The notes under the pieces were generated by a model, which ran no database searches, was not told the DNA's origin, and worked only from the letters and a program-made list of their open reading frames with translations. A stretch of 47,097 nt of DNA, taken from the NCBI GenBank assembly GCA_947243845.1, contig CAMXIF010000023.1:1-47097 (forward strand). The letters are read 5' to 3'. This document shows, in pieces, positions 15,709 to 24,034 of the stretch (its first letter is position 1; every line of letters begins with the position of its first letter). A program made the position numbers and the translations under genes. This stretch comes from an uncultured bacterium (GTDB lineage Bacteria; Bacillota; Clostridia; Lachnospirales; Lachnospiraceae).

Positions 15709-16953
15709 ATGGGGGTAGAAATGAACTTTTTTATCAGGCAGACCGCGAGGAATGTTGTGCGGCATGGAAAGAAGAGTATATTGCTTATTTTGATTGGCGT
15801 GGTGACTATCCTGATTCTGGATGCCTATGCAGGGAATATGGACAGCACGGAAAAACAGCTTGCAGATCTTCCCAAGGCGCTGGAAGTCACGGCCAGGATA
15901 AGTACGCTGAACGGGTCCCAGCGGGAGGGTATGACCATCCGGGAAGATCGGATGATGCGTGTGATGGAGTCGGAGTATGTGAAAGATCCGGTCTTTACCG
16001 TACGACTGAAATTTGGGTTTGGTGCGTTCACCGTGGAGGAGTATAAGGAAAATCTGAACTATTATGGTATGGGGATGAATGCGCCGGAGGGTGTTTCCGG
16101 CATGAAACGGGAGGAGATTACCTGGCTGGAGGGCGTAGATGAGAGTATCCTTGAAACGGCGCAGAAGGTCTGTATCTTGGATGAATCGCTTATGGTGGAG
16201 AAAGGGGTTCATCTCGGAGATGATATTATGTTAACCATATTTTATTACCGTTATGCGCCGGAAGGGAGCGAGATATTTATCGAGCCTCTGCTCACAGATA
16301 CCTATAAAATCGTAGGCAGTATGCAGATTGGAGACTATCAGGGGAATTGGGTGCCGCCGGAGGTCATCCTTCCCCTTGATTATATGCGGGAGGCTTATCA
16401 CAGTCAGGGCATCGAATTTTATGCGGACTCCGGTTCCTTTGTGGTGAAGGATCCGTTTCAGTTAAATGCCCTGAAAGCGCAGATGTATGATGAGGCTAAG
16501 TTTTTGTCGGTGATCACACGGGCGAAACCGCGTACGGACGGCAATGCACTGACGATCATGGACGAGTCATTTATTCGTTCTGCGGAGACGCTCATGAAAA
16601 ACCTGGCGCTCCTCAAGGGGATGCTGCCTTTTCTGGCGGCAATCGTCATTTTTATCGGTTATCTTTGCAGTTATCTCTCCCTGCAGAGCAGGCAGGAAGA
16701 ATACGCCCTCATGCGCTCTCTGGGAACAGGGCGGGGCAGAAGCTTTTTTTTGCTGTTTGGGGAGATGGCGTTTGTGGAAGCGGCGGCCTGCTTTCTGGGA
16801 AGTCTGGCGGCGGCGGTTTTCCTGCACACTGCGGCCAGTGTGCTTGCTTTATCGGGAGTGATGTTTTTAATGGCTTTTCTGGCAGGGGCGGCAATGGCAA
16901 TTGGGGAGCTGCATAAACTCAGCGTGATGGAGATGCTCACGAAGAAGGATTGA
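15709..16953 (+). CDS. FtsX-like ABC transporter permease
   Basis: A 414-residue integral membrane protein. An N-terminal span (about 20-40) precedes a long extracytoplasmic domain (to about 300), and three C-terminal spans follow with the FtsX-type signature SRQEEYALMRSLGTGRGRSF between them. This is the MacB/FtsX architecture of ABC permeases that transmit ATPase conformational change to the periplasmic side. Translation may begin at ATG 15709, one base after the previous stop, or at ATG 15721 (MNFFIRQ) with a GGGGG upstream. No ATP-binding subunit is encoded next to it. Confidence 0.87.
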   Translation: MGVEMNFFIRQTARNVVRHGKKSILLILIGVVTILILDAYAGNMDSTEKQLADLPKALEVTARISTLNGSQREGMTIREDRMMRVMESEYVKDPVFTVRLKFGFGAFTVEEYKENLNYYGMGMNAPEGVSGMKREEITWLEGVDESILETAQKVCILDESLMVEKGVHLGDDIMLTIFYYRYAPEGSEIFIEPLLTDTYKIVGSMQIGDYQGNWVPPEVILPLDYMREAYHSQGIEFYADSGSFVVKDPFQLNALKAQMYDEAKFLSVITRAKPRTDGNALTIMDESFIRSAETLMKNLALLKGMLPFLAAIVIFIGYLCSYLSLQSRQEEYALMRSLGTGRGRSFFLLFGEMAFVEAAACFLGSLAAAVFLHTAASVLALSGVMFLMAFLAGAAMAIGELHKLSVMEMLTKKD

Positions 16954-16972
16954 AGAGAGGCGGAGGTAGTAT

Positions 16973-18829
16973 ATGACAACAATCAGAAGCAGCTTGACCA
17001 GACTTGTACGGACACCGGTAAAGACGGTTCTGTTTTTTCTGCTGCTTTCCTTTACGGTGGCTTTGGTCTGTGCAGGAGGTAATCTCTGGAAACTTTGCGG
17101 GGACAATTTGCAGCGGTTTGAGGAGATCTTTATGACTATCGGCACGGTGGAACAGACGCCTGAGAGGACGGAGCAGGAGGCCGTATGGTTTGCGGATAAG
17201 GAGGGATTCCGGTATTATAACAGGTCGGTTTATGGAGAGACAGTTTCAAGTGATGTGCTTGATTTTGAGGGGGCAGGGTATCTGAGCGGGCCGGAGCAAC
17301 GGGCATACTATGAGGCCCAGCCGTTTGATTATAAGTTGAAGGAAGACAATGAGGGCTATTTTCAGTATATAGTCATAGAAGCTTCTCCACTAGAGGACTG
17401 TGTACCTGCGGGGCCTGTAAAGATTGAGGTGAAGGATGTACTGTACAGCGTTTATCAGGTCAATACTTCTCCGATTTATTTATGCGACCATAATACGGAA
17501 CATCCGCAGAAACTGTATGCGGATAAGACCTATCTGATGGCGTTGGAGGATGGGTTTGCCCATGATTGGGATGAGAATGGTTCCGCCGCCATTTTTGAAT
17601 ATGTGCCGATGAGGGGGCCGTTTTCCACACAGGCTGACGTGGATGGGAACAGACTGCCCACAAAGATGACAGGGAATTGGATTACAGAAGTGACACCGGG
17701 CTTTTATGATACCAAGGAGGGGCAGGAGTGGCTGGCGCTCTGTGAAGATTTAGAAATGCGCACACTGCACTTCCCGGTGACGGCAACGCAGGATCTGAAC
17801 CTGATTATGGCTTTTTATACGAAACAGGCCTATCTTGCAGAAGGAGAGTTGTTTACGCAGGAAGATTATCAGCAGGGAAATAAGGTATGTCTGGTGTCGG
17901 ACGGTTTTGCCAGAAGGAACGGGCTTAAAGTGGGAGATTCCCTGCATCTGGCGCTGCGCTATGCCAATTATGCGGCTTCTCCGGGCAGGGGCGGCGCAGA
18001 AGGAAATCTGAATGCAGAAGGTGAGGTATATAAGCCCTTTGAGGATAGTGATTATTTGATCAAAGGGATTTATGCGGTCGGAGTCGGTTCAGACGGGGAC
18101 TGGGGATATGTGCTGGATAGAAATGAGGTCTTTATCCCAACAGCCTCTATCAAAAACACTAACGAAAACAACATTGCAATCTATGGTCCCATGAAGGGGT
18201 ATACCACCGCTTTCCGGATTCCTAACGGCAGTGAGAGCATGGAAAATTATAAAAAACTATGGGAGGCCCAGGGCATAGATCATGTGGAAATCACTTTCTA
18301 TGACGGCGGCTACAGCAAGCTGGAGGGCGGGCTCAAAAATATGCAGACCATGTCCGCCATTCTTCTGACAACAGGCATTGTCAGCGCGGTATGCATTGTG
18401 GTTTTTTTCTGCCACCTCTTTATTACGAAACAGAAAAAGCAGACGGCGATTGAGCGGAGTCTTGGTGTGACCAAAGGGCAGTGCGCCTGTTCTCTGCTTG
18501 CCGGTGTTTTGATCATTGCCCTTGCGGGCAGTATGGCCGGAGGTTTCGCGGGGAATCTTTTTGCGGTACAGGCCGTGTCGGAAATGGCGTCCGTGGAAAC
18601 CTTTGATACTCGGTTTAGTAATGGGGAAGTGCAGCTGAACAGGGAGAGAAGAGAGGGCGAAGAGGAGAATCCGGTGGAGGAGATAGGCTATCTGTCAAAG
18701 ACAGACTGGCGGGTGTCTGTTCTTGGCGGCGGTCTGGTCTGCTTATTTACCGTAGGAATGGCCGTTTCGGGGATATACAGAAATCTGAAAGAGGAACCGC
18801 TTGCACTTCTGGCGGATGCCGATAGATAG
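16973..18829 (+). CDS. large FtsX-like ABC transporter permease
   Basis: A 618-residue partner of the preceding permease. An N-terminal span (LVRTPVKTVLFFLLLSFTVALV) leads into a large extracytoplasmic domain (about 40-455). Further spans at about 460-480, 500-530 and near 590 follow, with the FtsX core TAIERSLGVTKGQCACSL. GGCGGAGG precedes the ATG after a 19-base gap, so both permeases are co-transcribed and could form a heterodimer. The missing ATPase must be supplied elsewhere or has been lost. Substrate is unknown; related modules handle antimicrobial peptides or cell-wall functions. Confidence 0.87.
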   Translation: MTTIRSSLTRLVRTPVKTVLFFLLLSFTVALVCAGGNLWKLCGDNLQRFEEIFMTIGTVEQTPERTEQEAVWFADKEGFRYYNRSVYGETVSSDVLDFEGAGYLSGPEQRAYYEAQPFDYKLKEDNEGYFQYIVIEASPLEDCVPAGPVKIEVKDVLYSVYQVNTSPIYLCDHNTEHPQKLYADKTYLMALEDGFAHDWDENGSAAIFEYVPMRGPFSTQADVDGNRLPTKMTGNWITEVTPGFYDTKEGQEWLALCEDLEMRTLHFPVTATQDLNLIMAFYTKQAYLAEGELFTQEDYQQGNKVCLVSDGFARRNGLKVGDSLHLALRYANYAASPGRGGAEGNLNAEGEVYKPFEDSDYLIKGIYAVGVGSDGDWGYVLDRNEVFIPTASIKNTNENNIAIYGPMKGYTTAFRIPNGSESMENYKKLWEAQGIDHVEITFYDGGYSKLEGGLKNMQTMSAILLTTGIVSAVCIVVFFCHLFITKQKKQTAIERSLGVTKGQCACSLLAGVLIIALAGSMAGGFAGNLFAVQAVSEMASVETFDTRFSNGEVQLNRERREGEEENPVEEIGYLSKTDWRVSVLGGGLVCLFTVGMAVSGIYRNLKEEPLALLADADR

Positions 18830-18903
18830 AAGAATATGATTATGGATGAATAAAACAGAGTTTTCCGTGGAAAGATAAGTATTATTTTCATGGAGATGAG
18901 TCT

Positions 18904-19740
18904 ATGTATTATTCTTTTTATGGTTGGTATTTCAAATGTCAATCAGCTTCACAGACTTTGGCGGTAATACCTGCCGTTCATGGCACAGGGAGCAAACGCA
19001 CCTGTTCCATGCAGGTGATTACGGATACGGATGCCTGGACGGTAACATTTCCGGCAGATTGTTTCCAACGGACAAAGAGAAATATTTTTATTGGTAAGAA
19101 TCGATTCGGTGAAGAAGGTATTCATTTGGCAATACGCACACCGCAGTTAAACATGAGGGGCAATTTGGATTTTGGGCAGCTTTTCCCATTAAAATATGAT
19201 ATTATGGGGCCCTTTAAATTCGTGCCATTTATGGAATGCAGTCACAGCGTGTGGAGCATGCGGCATGCAGTCACAGGGAATGTGGATATTAATGGGCAGC
19301 AGTATTCCTTTCAGAATGCCTGGGGGTATTGGGAAGGTGACAAAGGACGATCGTTTCCTGACAAGTATATGTGGACGCAATGTTGTTTCCGGGGTGGTTC
19401 CTTAATGCTGTCAGTGGCAGATATTCCCATGGCGGGCTTTCACTTTACCGGTATTATAGGCTTTGTATTATGGCGGGGAAGAGAGTACAGGATTGCTACT
19501 TATCTGGGAGCCAGAGTGGTTCAGATACAAGACAAAATGGTTCGGGTTGTACAAGGGAATCTGGAATTGGATATCCGGCTGCTGGAGGAAGCTGGACAGC
19601 CTCTTAAGGCGCCGGTAAAGGGAAACATGGTAAGAACAATTCACGAAAGCGCATCCTGCCGAGCCTTCTATCGATTTCGCAAAAAGGACTGTACCCTGTT
19701 TGCTTTTGAAACAGACAGGGCTTCATTTGAATTTGAATAA
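18904..19740 (+). CDS. tocopherol cyclase-like family protein
   Basis: A 278-residue protein with an aromatic-rich beta-barrel composition. Family-like motifs are the N-terminal YYSFYGWYFKCQ, a central SHSVWSMRH and GYWEGDKGRSFPDKYMWTQC, the hallmark of tocopherol cyclase-like proteins. Plants and cyanobacteria use such enzymes for vitamin E ring closure, but Firmicutes lack that pathway, so the bacterial homologue presumably acts on another hydrophobic ligand. No signal peptide is present. GGAGATGAG precedes the ATG. Its relation to the upstream FtsX operon (75-base gap) is unclear. Confidence 0.8.
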   Translation: MYYSFYGWYFKCQSASQTLAVIPAVHGTGSKRTCSMQVITDTDAWTVTFPADCFQRTKRNIFIGKNRFGEEGIHLAIRTPQLNMRGNLDFGQLFPLKYDIMGPFKFVPFMECSHSVWSMRHAVTGNVDINGQQYSFQNAWGYWEGDKGRSFPDKYMWTQCCFRGGSLMLSVADIPMAGFHFTGIIGFVLWRGREYRIATYLGARVVQIQDKMVRVVQGNLELDIRLLEEAGQPLKAPVKGNMVRTIHESASCRAFYRFRKKDCTLFAFETDRASFEFE

Positions 19741-19752
19741 AGCGGGTAAGGT

Positions 19753-20265
19753 TTATTCTTTGCTTAATACCTCTCTATGGGCTTCCACAATCTGGTCAAT
19801 GTCATAGAGAGCAAATATTTCATGTATGTCTTTATACAGTTCCAGAAATTCCTTGCTCTTAGGCATATATCCACCCTTGTAAATTAGTACCTCATCATTT
19901 TCATCATAAAGCGATATGTGGTATGAACTGCCATCGGTGGCGTCCAATTCTTCTTCCACTTTGAGATTATAGATTGTCTTTTTGTCGGCAAGCTTGGCCA
20001 GTTGTTCATAATCATCCTCAGACAACGTAACGGAACCGATTTCAACAATGGTGCTGTAATCCGAGTCATCCATAAAAATTTTCACAGATCTGTCAGTGTA
20101 AACAATGATTTCTGCATCGGTACATTCCGCTCTTGTTCCGAAACCGGAGGCTCCGGCATTGATGGAAAAGAGAATGTTGTCACTGAATTTGGGTAAATCA
20201 GTGCCACAGCCCGTTATGGCAGTTAACAGTATTGCTGCAATACATATTACCAAATATTTACGCAT
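19753..20265 (-). CDS. small lipoprotein of unknown function
   Basis: A 170-residue protein with a signal peptide (MRKYLVICIAAILLTAITGC) whose lipobox ITGC places the lipidated Cys at residue 20. The mature part is acidic, with a probable beta-sheet domain (IIVYTDRSVKIFMDD, SVTLSEDDYEQLAKL), and resembles no family I can name. AGAGGGG precedes the ATG. It is convergent with the tocopherol-cyclase-like gene and separated from the FlxA-like gene by a hairpin. Confidence 0.8.
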   Translation of the reverse strand: MRKYLVICIAAILLTAITGCGTDLPKFSDNILFSINAGASGFGTRAECTDAEIIVYTDRSVKIFMDDSDYSTIVEIGSVTLSEDDYEQLAKLADKKTIYNLKVEEELDATDGSSYHISLYDENDEVLIYKGGYMPKSKEFLELYKDIHEIFALYDIDQIVEAHREVLSKE

Positions 20266-20301
20266 AGTCTATCCCCTCTTGCATTATTGGTTATACATGA
20301 T

Positions 20302-20335
20302 AAGCGGATAGACGATATGCAAAGCCTATCCGCTT
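20302..20335 (-). terminator. hairpin between FlxA-like and lipoprotein genes
   Basis: AAGCGGATAG (20302-20311) pairs with CTATCCGCTT (20326-20335), a perfect 10-bp stem. It lies just after the stop of the FlxA-like gene on the minus strand. The T-run is poor. Confidence 0.6.
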
Positions 20336-20345
20336 GTTCTGCTGT

Positions 20346-21296
20346 TTATCCAAAAGAAACATAAAACCTCTGGTGTGATGCCTGTTCTTCCTGCGGTGCA
20401 CTTAAGCCGCTGATATAAAAGGTATTTTCCGTATCGGGATTGCCTTTTGCGGCACCATTCGTTTCAGCGGCTGATTTCATGGCATCATCTGCTTCCCCTA
20501 AGATAGAGAATTGGAATGCCTGTTCCCGCTGGCTCTGTTTTTGCATCTTTTCAAGTTCTGCCTGTTTCCGCTCCGTATTATCGCCGCGATACGCATCCTG
20601 TTTTATTTCACCTTTTAAAATCGCAATACCGCCTTCGGTTTTGGCGATTACCGTTCCCTGATAATCTGCCTGCTGCAGGGAAACGTCTGCCGATACCATT
20701 GCCTGTAGTTCTGTGCCCGATAGGTTGGTGTCTGTACCCGCCTCATCATCAGTCTCTTTTGTTTCTTTTGCCCGGATGGCTTCTTCTTTGACCTCATCAA
20801 CCGGTTTTGCGGTATCCGTATTGGGATTCTCGACCGGATTCATGATTTCTTTCAGAATAACGGTGCCATCGCTGTTTTGAGTTATGACAGTTCCCGGCTG
20901 CGCAGTCTGTTGCGCATCTGTAGAAAGATCCTTCTTGTCCGCCGCGTCAGAGGATGTTTCTTTGGACTGTATTTTATCTTCTGCATTTTCCTCTTCTGTA
21001 GGTGCTTGCTCTTCTTGCATCTCGGCCAGCATAAGGTCTCTTTTCTGTGACCGGAGAAGTTCTTCCTGATGTTGTTTCAGTTTGGTGCTAAGATCGGCTT
21101 CTTCTTTCTGAAGTTTCTTTTTCTCATTAGCCTTTTCATTAAGAGACAGGTCTTCTTCTGAAGATAACTTCCGTATCTGCTGTTCTACATCTGAGATCTT
21201 ACTTTGGATGCTTTTGCTCTTCTGATCCTTTAAATCTGTCGGAGCCGTTTGCACGACTGCCATTCTGGTCGTTGATGCTATACTGCCAATTCCCAT
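20346..21296 (-). CDS. FlxA-like coiled-coil protein
   Basis: A 316-residue cytoplasmic-looking protein with no signal peptide. Residues 15-85 form a charged coiled coil (SIQSKISDVEQQIRKLSSEE, followed by NEKANEKKKLQKEE) characteristic of FlxA-like proteins. The middle is low-complexity, rich in Glu, Thr and Asp, with two related segments PGTVITQNSDGTVILKEI and YQGTVIAKTEGGIAILKGEI that look like an internal repeat. The start MGIGSIASTT recalls the N-termini of the uncharacterised small proteins elsewhere in the window. AAGGAG precedes the ATG. It is divergent from the ZorA-like gene across a 392-base region. The role is unknown; FlxA itself was named as a flagellar-regulon gene. Confidence 0.65.
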   Translation of the reverse strand: MGIGSIASTTRMAVVQTAPTDLKDQKSKSIQSKISDVEQQIRKLSSEEDLSLNEKANEKKKLQKEEADLSTKLKQHQEELLRSQKRDLMLAEMQEEQAPTEEENAEDKIQSKETSSDAADKKDLSTDAQQTAQPGTVITQNSDGTVILKEIMNPVENPNTDTAKPVDEVKEEAIRAKETKETDDEAGTDTNLSGTELQAMVSADVSLQQADYQGTVIAKTEGGIAILKGEIKQDAYRGDNTERKQAELEKMQKQSQREQAFQFSILGEADDAMKSAAETNGAAKGNPDTENTFYISGLSAPQEEQASHQRFYVSFG

Positions 21297-21688
21297 AGAA
21301 TCATCTCCTTCCCCCTCTGTCAGAGGATGATTTTGGATAATGTATCGAAGCGTTTTATGCGCGATTGAGTTGCATATATATATTTATATTTTACTATTTT
21401 TAATAGGCAGGAAGCAAGCCTTTTTTCATGATATGCACTAATTTGTAAAGAGCGCTATATCATGCAGCACCTCGAAAATGAAATGGGCGCAGATTTTGAT
21501 TCTTGAAAACCGTAAAACAGTACTTTTTCTTGAGAAAACTTTAAGATATCCTTAATACTGATGAACTTCGGTTAAGACTATTGAGATTCGATTTAAAATG
21601 TGATAGGTTTAAGGCATAATCTGTAAGAATGATTCTTAAGATAATTGTCATAATAACTGTATCAACAGAGAAAAGGATAGGTGTACGG
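21297..21688. promoter_or_regulatory. divergent intergenic region with two palindromes
   Basis: No gene is visible. Possible regulatory elements are TTAAG-N5-CTTAA at 21541-21555 and a perfect TAAGAAT-G-ATTCTTA at 21624-21638, the latter about 50 bases before the ZorA-like start. On the minus strand TTGCTT with an 18-base spacer and TAAAAT could drive the FlxA-like gene. A nested inverted repeat (CTCTG-T-CAGAG inside ATCATC/GATGAT, 21301-21332) surrounds that gene's ribosome binding site. Confidence 0.4.
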
Positions 21689-22852
21689 ATGAAGAGTAGA
21701 CTGTATTATGCACTGTATTTTTTATATGTTATTGTGGTTGCTTTTGTATTATATTTGAATGGCGTGTTTACGGGGGAAGAGGTTTCTCTTGTAAATCTTT
21801 CAATCAATGTCGGATTTCTGATCATTATCGGGATTCTTTTTATCATATCTTCCTTCAGCTTTGGCAGGCTTAACAGGGCCACTTATGATCTGGAAGATGC
21901 GGCCATCCGTCTGCAGAAAGAATATAAGGAGGCGGGTGGTAAGAACCTCTGGGGAAATTATAGGGATAATACCAAAGTGTTTGAGGAAGGGGAACTGCAG
22001 GACGCGTTCAATAAGTACCGTCTGCGGGTAAAAAGTGCAAAGACCAGACGGGGCGCAGCGTCTTCCTGTGATCTGGGAGAGTATATCAATGAGGATTTAA
22101 TAGACAAGATAGGCATGAATTTCTTTAATTCCGGTGTTCCCGGAATGCTTACCGGTCTGGGAATCCTGGGAACGTTTCTTGGTCTGTCTATGGGGTTGGG
22201 AGCATTCAGCGGGGATGATATCTTTTCTATCTCTGATAATGTGGGTTTCCTGCTCTCTGGTATGAAAGTGGCTTTCCACACTTCGGTATATGGTATCTTT
22301 TTCTCATTGGTATTCAATATTGCTTATCGAAGCATTATGTCGGATGCTTATGAGACATTGAATGAATTTTTAGATGTGTTCCGTCAGACGGCGCAGCCGA
22401 TCGCCCTGAAAGAAGATGAGAATCTGGCAACAATGCTGGTGTATCAGGCGGGGATGGCAAATTCCTTAAAGCAGATGTTGGAAATGATGAAGGGCAATGC
22501 GATGGAACAGACGGCAGGCGTGGAGCGCATCGTGGATAAGTTTACCGTGCAGATGCAGTCTGCGTTGGATACGGACTTTAAGAAGCTGGGCAATGCCTTG
22601 AAGGCTGCGGGAGAATCACAGGCCGCCAGTGCCGTTAATGCTGCGGAAATGGTGGAAGCGGTCACAACGCTTGTGGAGGTAAACCGTAACGTGCAGGAGG
22701 CTCTGTCAAAGGTCATGGAGAGACAGGAGATATTTGCAGGACAGATTGAGGAGCAGAAGAAAATGCTGGCGGATACATGCAGTGATATGAGCGATGAAAT
22801 CAGCAGCCAGATATACACATTTGAGCAGATGAGGAACTTATATGAGAAATAG
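21689..22852 (+). CDS. MotA/TolQ/ExbB-type proton channel protein, ZorA-like
   Basis: Membrane stator subunit of 387 residues. Hydrophobic segments lie at about 5-24, 37-57, 148-172 and 190-213. The last two carry the MotA/TolQ signature GVPGMLTGLGILGTFLGL and MKVAFHTSVYGIFFSLVFN. The remaining 170 residues form a long cytoplasmic helical tail rich in Ala, Glu and Met, the architecture of ZorA rather than of short ExbB/TolQ proteins. ATG 21689 is preferred (AAAAGGATAGG upstream) over an unsupported start 60 bases earlier. Its stop overlaps the partner gene by 11 bases. No Zorya effector (ZorC/D/E) or flagellar gene accompanies the pair. Confidence 0.85.
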   Translation: MKSRLYYALYFLYVIVVAFVLYLNGVFTGEEVSLVNLSINVGFLIIIGILFIISSFSFGRLNRATYDLEDAAIRLQKEYKEAGGKNLWGNYRDNTKVFEEGELQDAFNKYRLRVKSAKTRRGAASSCDLGEYINEDLIDKIGMNFFNSGVPGMLTGLGILGTFLGLSMGLGAFSGDDIFSISDNVGFLLSGMKVAFHTSVYGIFFSLVFNIAYRSIMSDAYETLNEFLDVFRQTAQPIALKEDENLATMLVYQAGMANSLKQMLEMMKGNAMEQTAGVERIVDKFTVQMQSALDTDFKKLGNALKAAGESQAASAVNAAEMVEAVTTLVEVNRNVQEALSKVMERQEIFAGQIEEQKKMLADTCSDMSDEISSQIYTFEQMRNLYEK

Positions 22853-23765
22853 ACGAAGGAACAGGGAAGCTTTTGCGGAGCATAGTTACTGGCAGTCCTA
22901 TTCGGATATGATGGCGGCGCTTTTGCTGATTTTTATTCTGATGATAGCGCTTACTCTTGCCATATACAGACAGAAAACAGATGATCTGGATCGAACCAGG
23001 CTGGAACTCAGCACAGCGCAAAGTGAATTAGATGCAACGATAGAGGATTTGGAACTTTCCAAGGCAGAATTGGAGAAGTCAAATGAGAATCTTGCTTCCT
23101 CGCTTGCACAGCTGCAGCAGGCTTATGACCAGGCGGCTCTGACGCAGGAAGAACTGAACAATGCTTATCTGGAGATAGAAAATGCCAGACAGGAACTGAC
23201 GACCACAAAGCAGGAACTGCAGGATATTGTCGGTATCCGCACGGATATTATCGGGGCGCTGCAGTCCGCTTTCAGCAATTCCACAATGAAAGTGGATGCC
23301 CAGACAGGTTCCATTACATTTTCTTCCGATGTGCTTTTCCGTTATAACAGTTCTTCCCTGACAGTGGACAGCAGGGAGACTTTAAAAAACATTATTCCCA
23401 TGTATCTGGATGTGCTGCTGCAGGATCAGTTCCGGGATTATATTGCTGAGATCATTATTGAAGGACACACAGACACGGACGGCGGTTACCAGAGCAATAT
23501 GGAATTGTCTTATGAGCGTGCCAAGGCCGTGGCGGATTTCTGCCTCAATAAAAGAAACGGTCTCAGTGAGACGGAGATTGAGCAGCTGCAAAAAATCCTG
23601 ACCGTCAATGGAAAATCATGGAGCAATCCTGTTTATCAAAAGGACGCTTCCGGCAGCCCTACGGACAAGGTGGATATGCCGGCGTCCAGGAGAGTGGAGA
23701 TTAAGTTCCGCCTGAAGGAAGATGAAATGATAGAGAAGATGGCAGGGATTTTGGAGCAGCAGTAA
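22842..23765 (+). CDS. OmpA/MotB-type peptidoglycan-binding stator subunit, ZorB-like
   Basis: A 307-residue partner of the ZorA-like protein. A short basic cytoplasmic end leads into a single span with SYSDMMAALLLIF, where Asp22 matches the proton-binding Asp of MotB. A heptad-rich coiled coil covers about 45-135 (ELDATIEDLELSKAELEKSN). The C-terminal OmpA-like domain (about 160-300) includes LFRYNSSSLT, IIIEGHTDTDGGY and ELSYERAKAVADF, the peptidoglycan-binding core. Translation starts inside the end of the upstream gene, indicating coupled synthesis. The pair should form a proton-driven complex anchored to the cell wall; what it drives is unknown. Confidence 0.87.
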   Translation: MRNRRRNREAFAEHSYWQSYSDMMAALLLIFILMIALTLAIYRQKTDDLDRTRLELSTAQSELDATIEDLELSKAELEKSNENLASSLAQLQQAYDQAALTQEELNNAYLEIENARQELTTTKQELQDIVGIRTDIIGALQSAFSNSTMKVDAQTGSITFSSDVLFRYNSSSLTVDSRETLKNIIPMYLDVLLQDQFRDYIAEIIIEGHTDTDGGYQSNMELSYERAKAVADFCLNKRNGLSETEIEQLQKILTVNGKSWSNPVYQKDASGSPTDKVDMPASRRVEIKFRLKEDEMIEKMAGILEQQ

Positions 23766-23895
23766 GTGTATGGAAAGTCTGATATAGGCACGGATATAGG
23801 GAGAGTAATCCCAAATGAGAGATAATACGATATTTCTGTGTCACCATGTTTAGAATTGAATCATAATTTAGAGACAGTGATTTCAAATGGAAAAC

Positions 23896-23929
23896 AGCGG
23901 AGAATGGAACAGTATTCCCCGCTATTTTT
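23896..23929 (+). terminator. terminator of the ZorAB-like operon
   Basis: AGCGG and GAAT (23896-23905) pair with ATTC and CCGCT (23914-23923) across one mismatch, followed by ATTTTTA. Confidence 0.75.
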
Positions 23930-23941
23930 ATTGGGTATTTA

Positions 23942-23953
23942 TGAACATGTTCA
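23942..23953. promoter_or_regulatory. TetR-family operator, upstream copy
   Basis: Perfect 12-bp palindrome TGAACATGTTCA. It shares the half-site TGAAC/GTTCA with the downstream copy at 23994-24007. The centres are 53 bp apart, about five helical turns. Confidence 0.75.
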
Positions 23954-23960
23954 AATAATA

Positions 23961-23989
23961 TTGACAACTGATATCATCCTATATACAAT
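23961..23989 (+). promoter_or_regulatory. sigma-A promoter of the tetR operon
   Basis: Perfect TTGACA (23961-23966), 17-base spacer, TACAAT (23984-23989). Both operators flank it, so a bound repressor dimer downstream would block initiation. Confidence 0.85.
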
Positions 23990-23993
23990 ATAA

Positions 23994-24007
23994 ATGAACG
24001 CGTTCAT
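23994..24007. promoter_or_regulatory. TetR-family operator, downstream copy
   Basis: Perfect 14-bp palindrome ATGAACGCGTTCAT at the expected transcription start, immediately after the -10 element. It is the strongest candidate binding site of the regulator encoded 28 bases downstream. Confidence 0.8.
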
Positions 24008-24034
24008 CTAACAAAACAGGAAAGGAGCGACCTG

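Noticed and set aside
21411..21426. GGC-loop-GCC followed by six T as a terminator
   Set aside because: Only about three pairs form, and no gene ends nearby on that strand.
21689..23765. Complete Zorya defence system
   Set aside because: No ZorC/ZorD, ZorE or other nuclease/helicase gene lies next to the motor pair.
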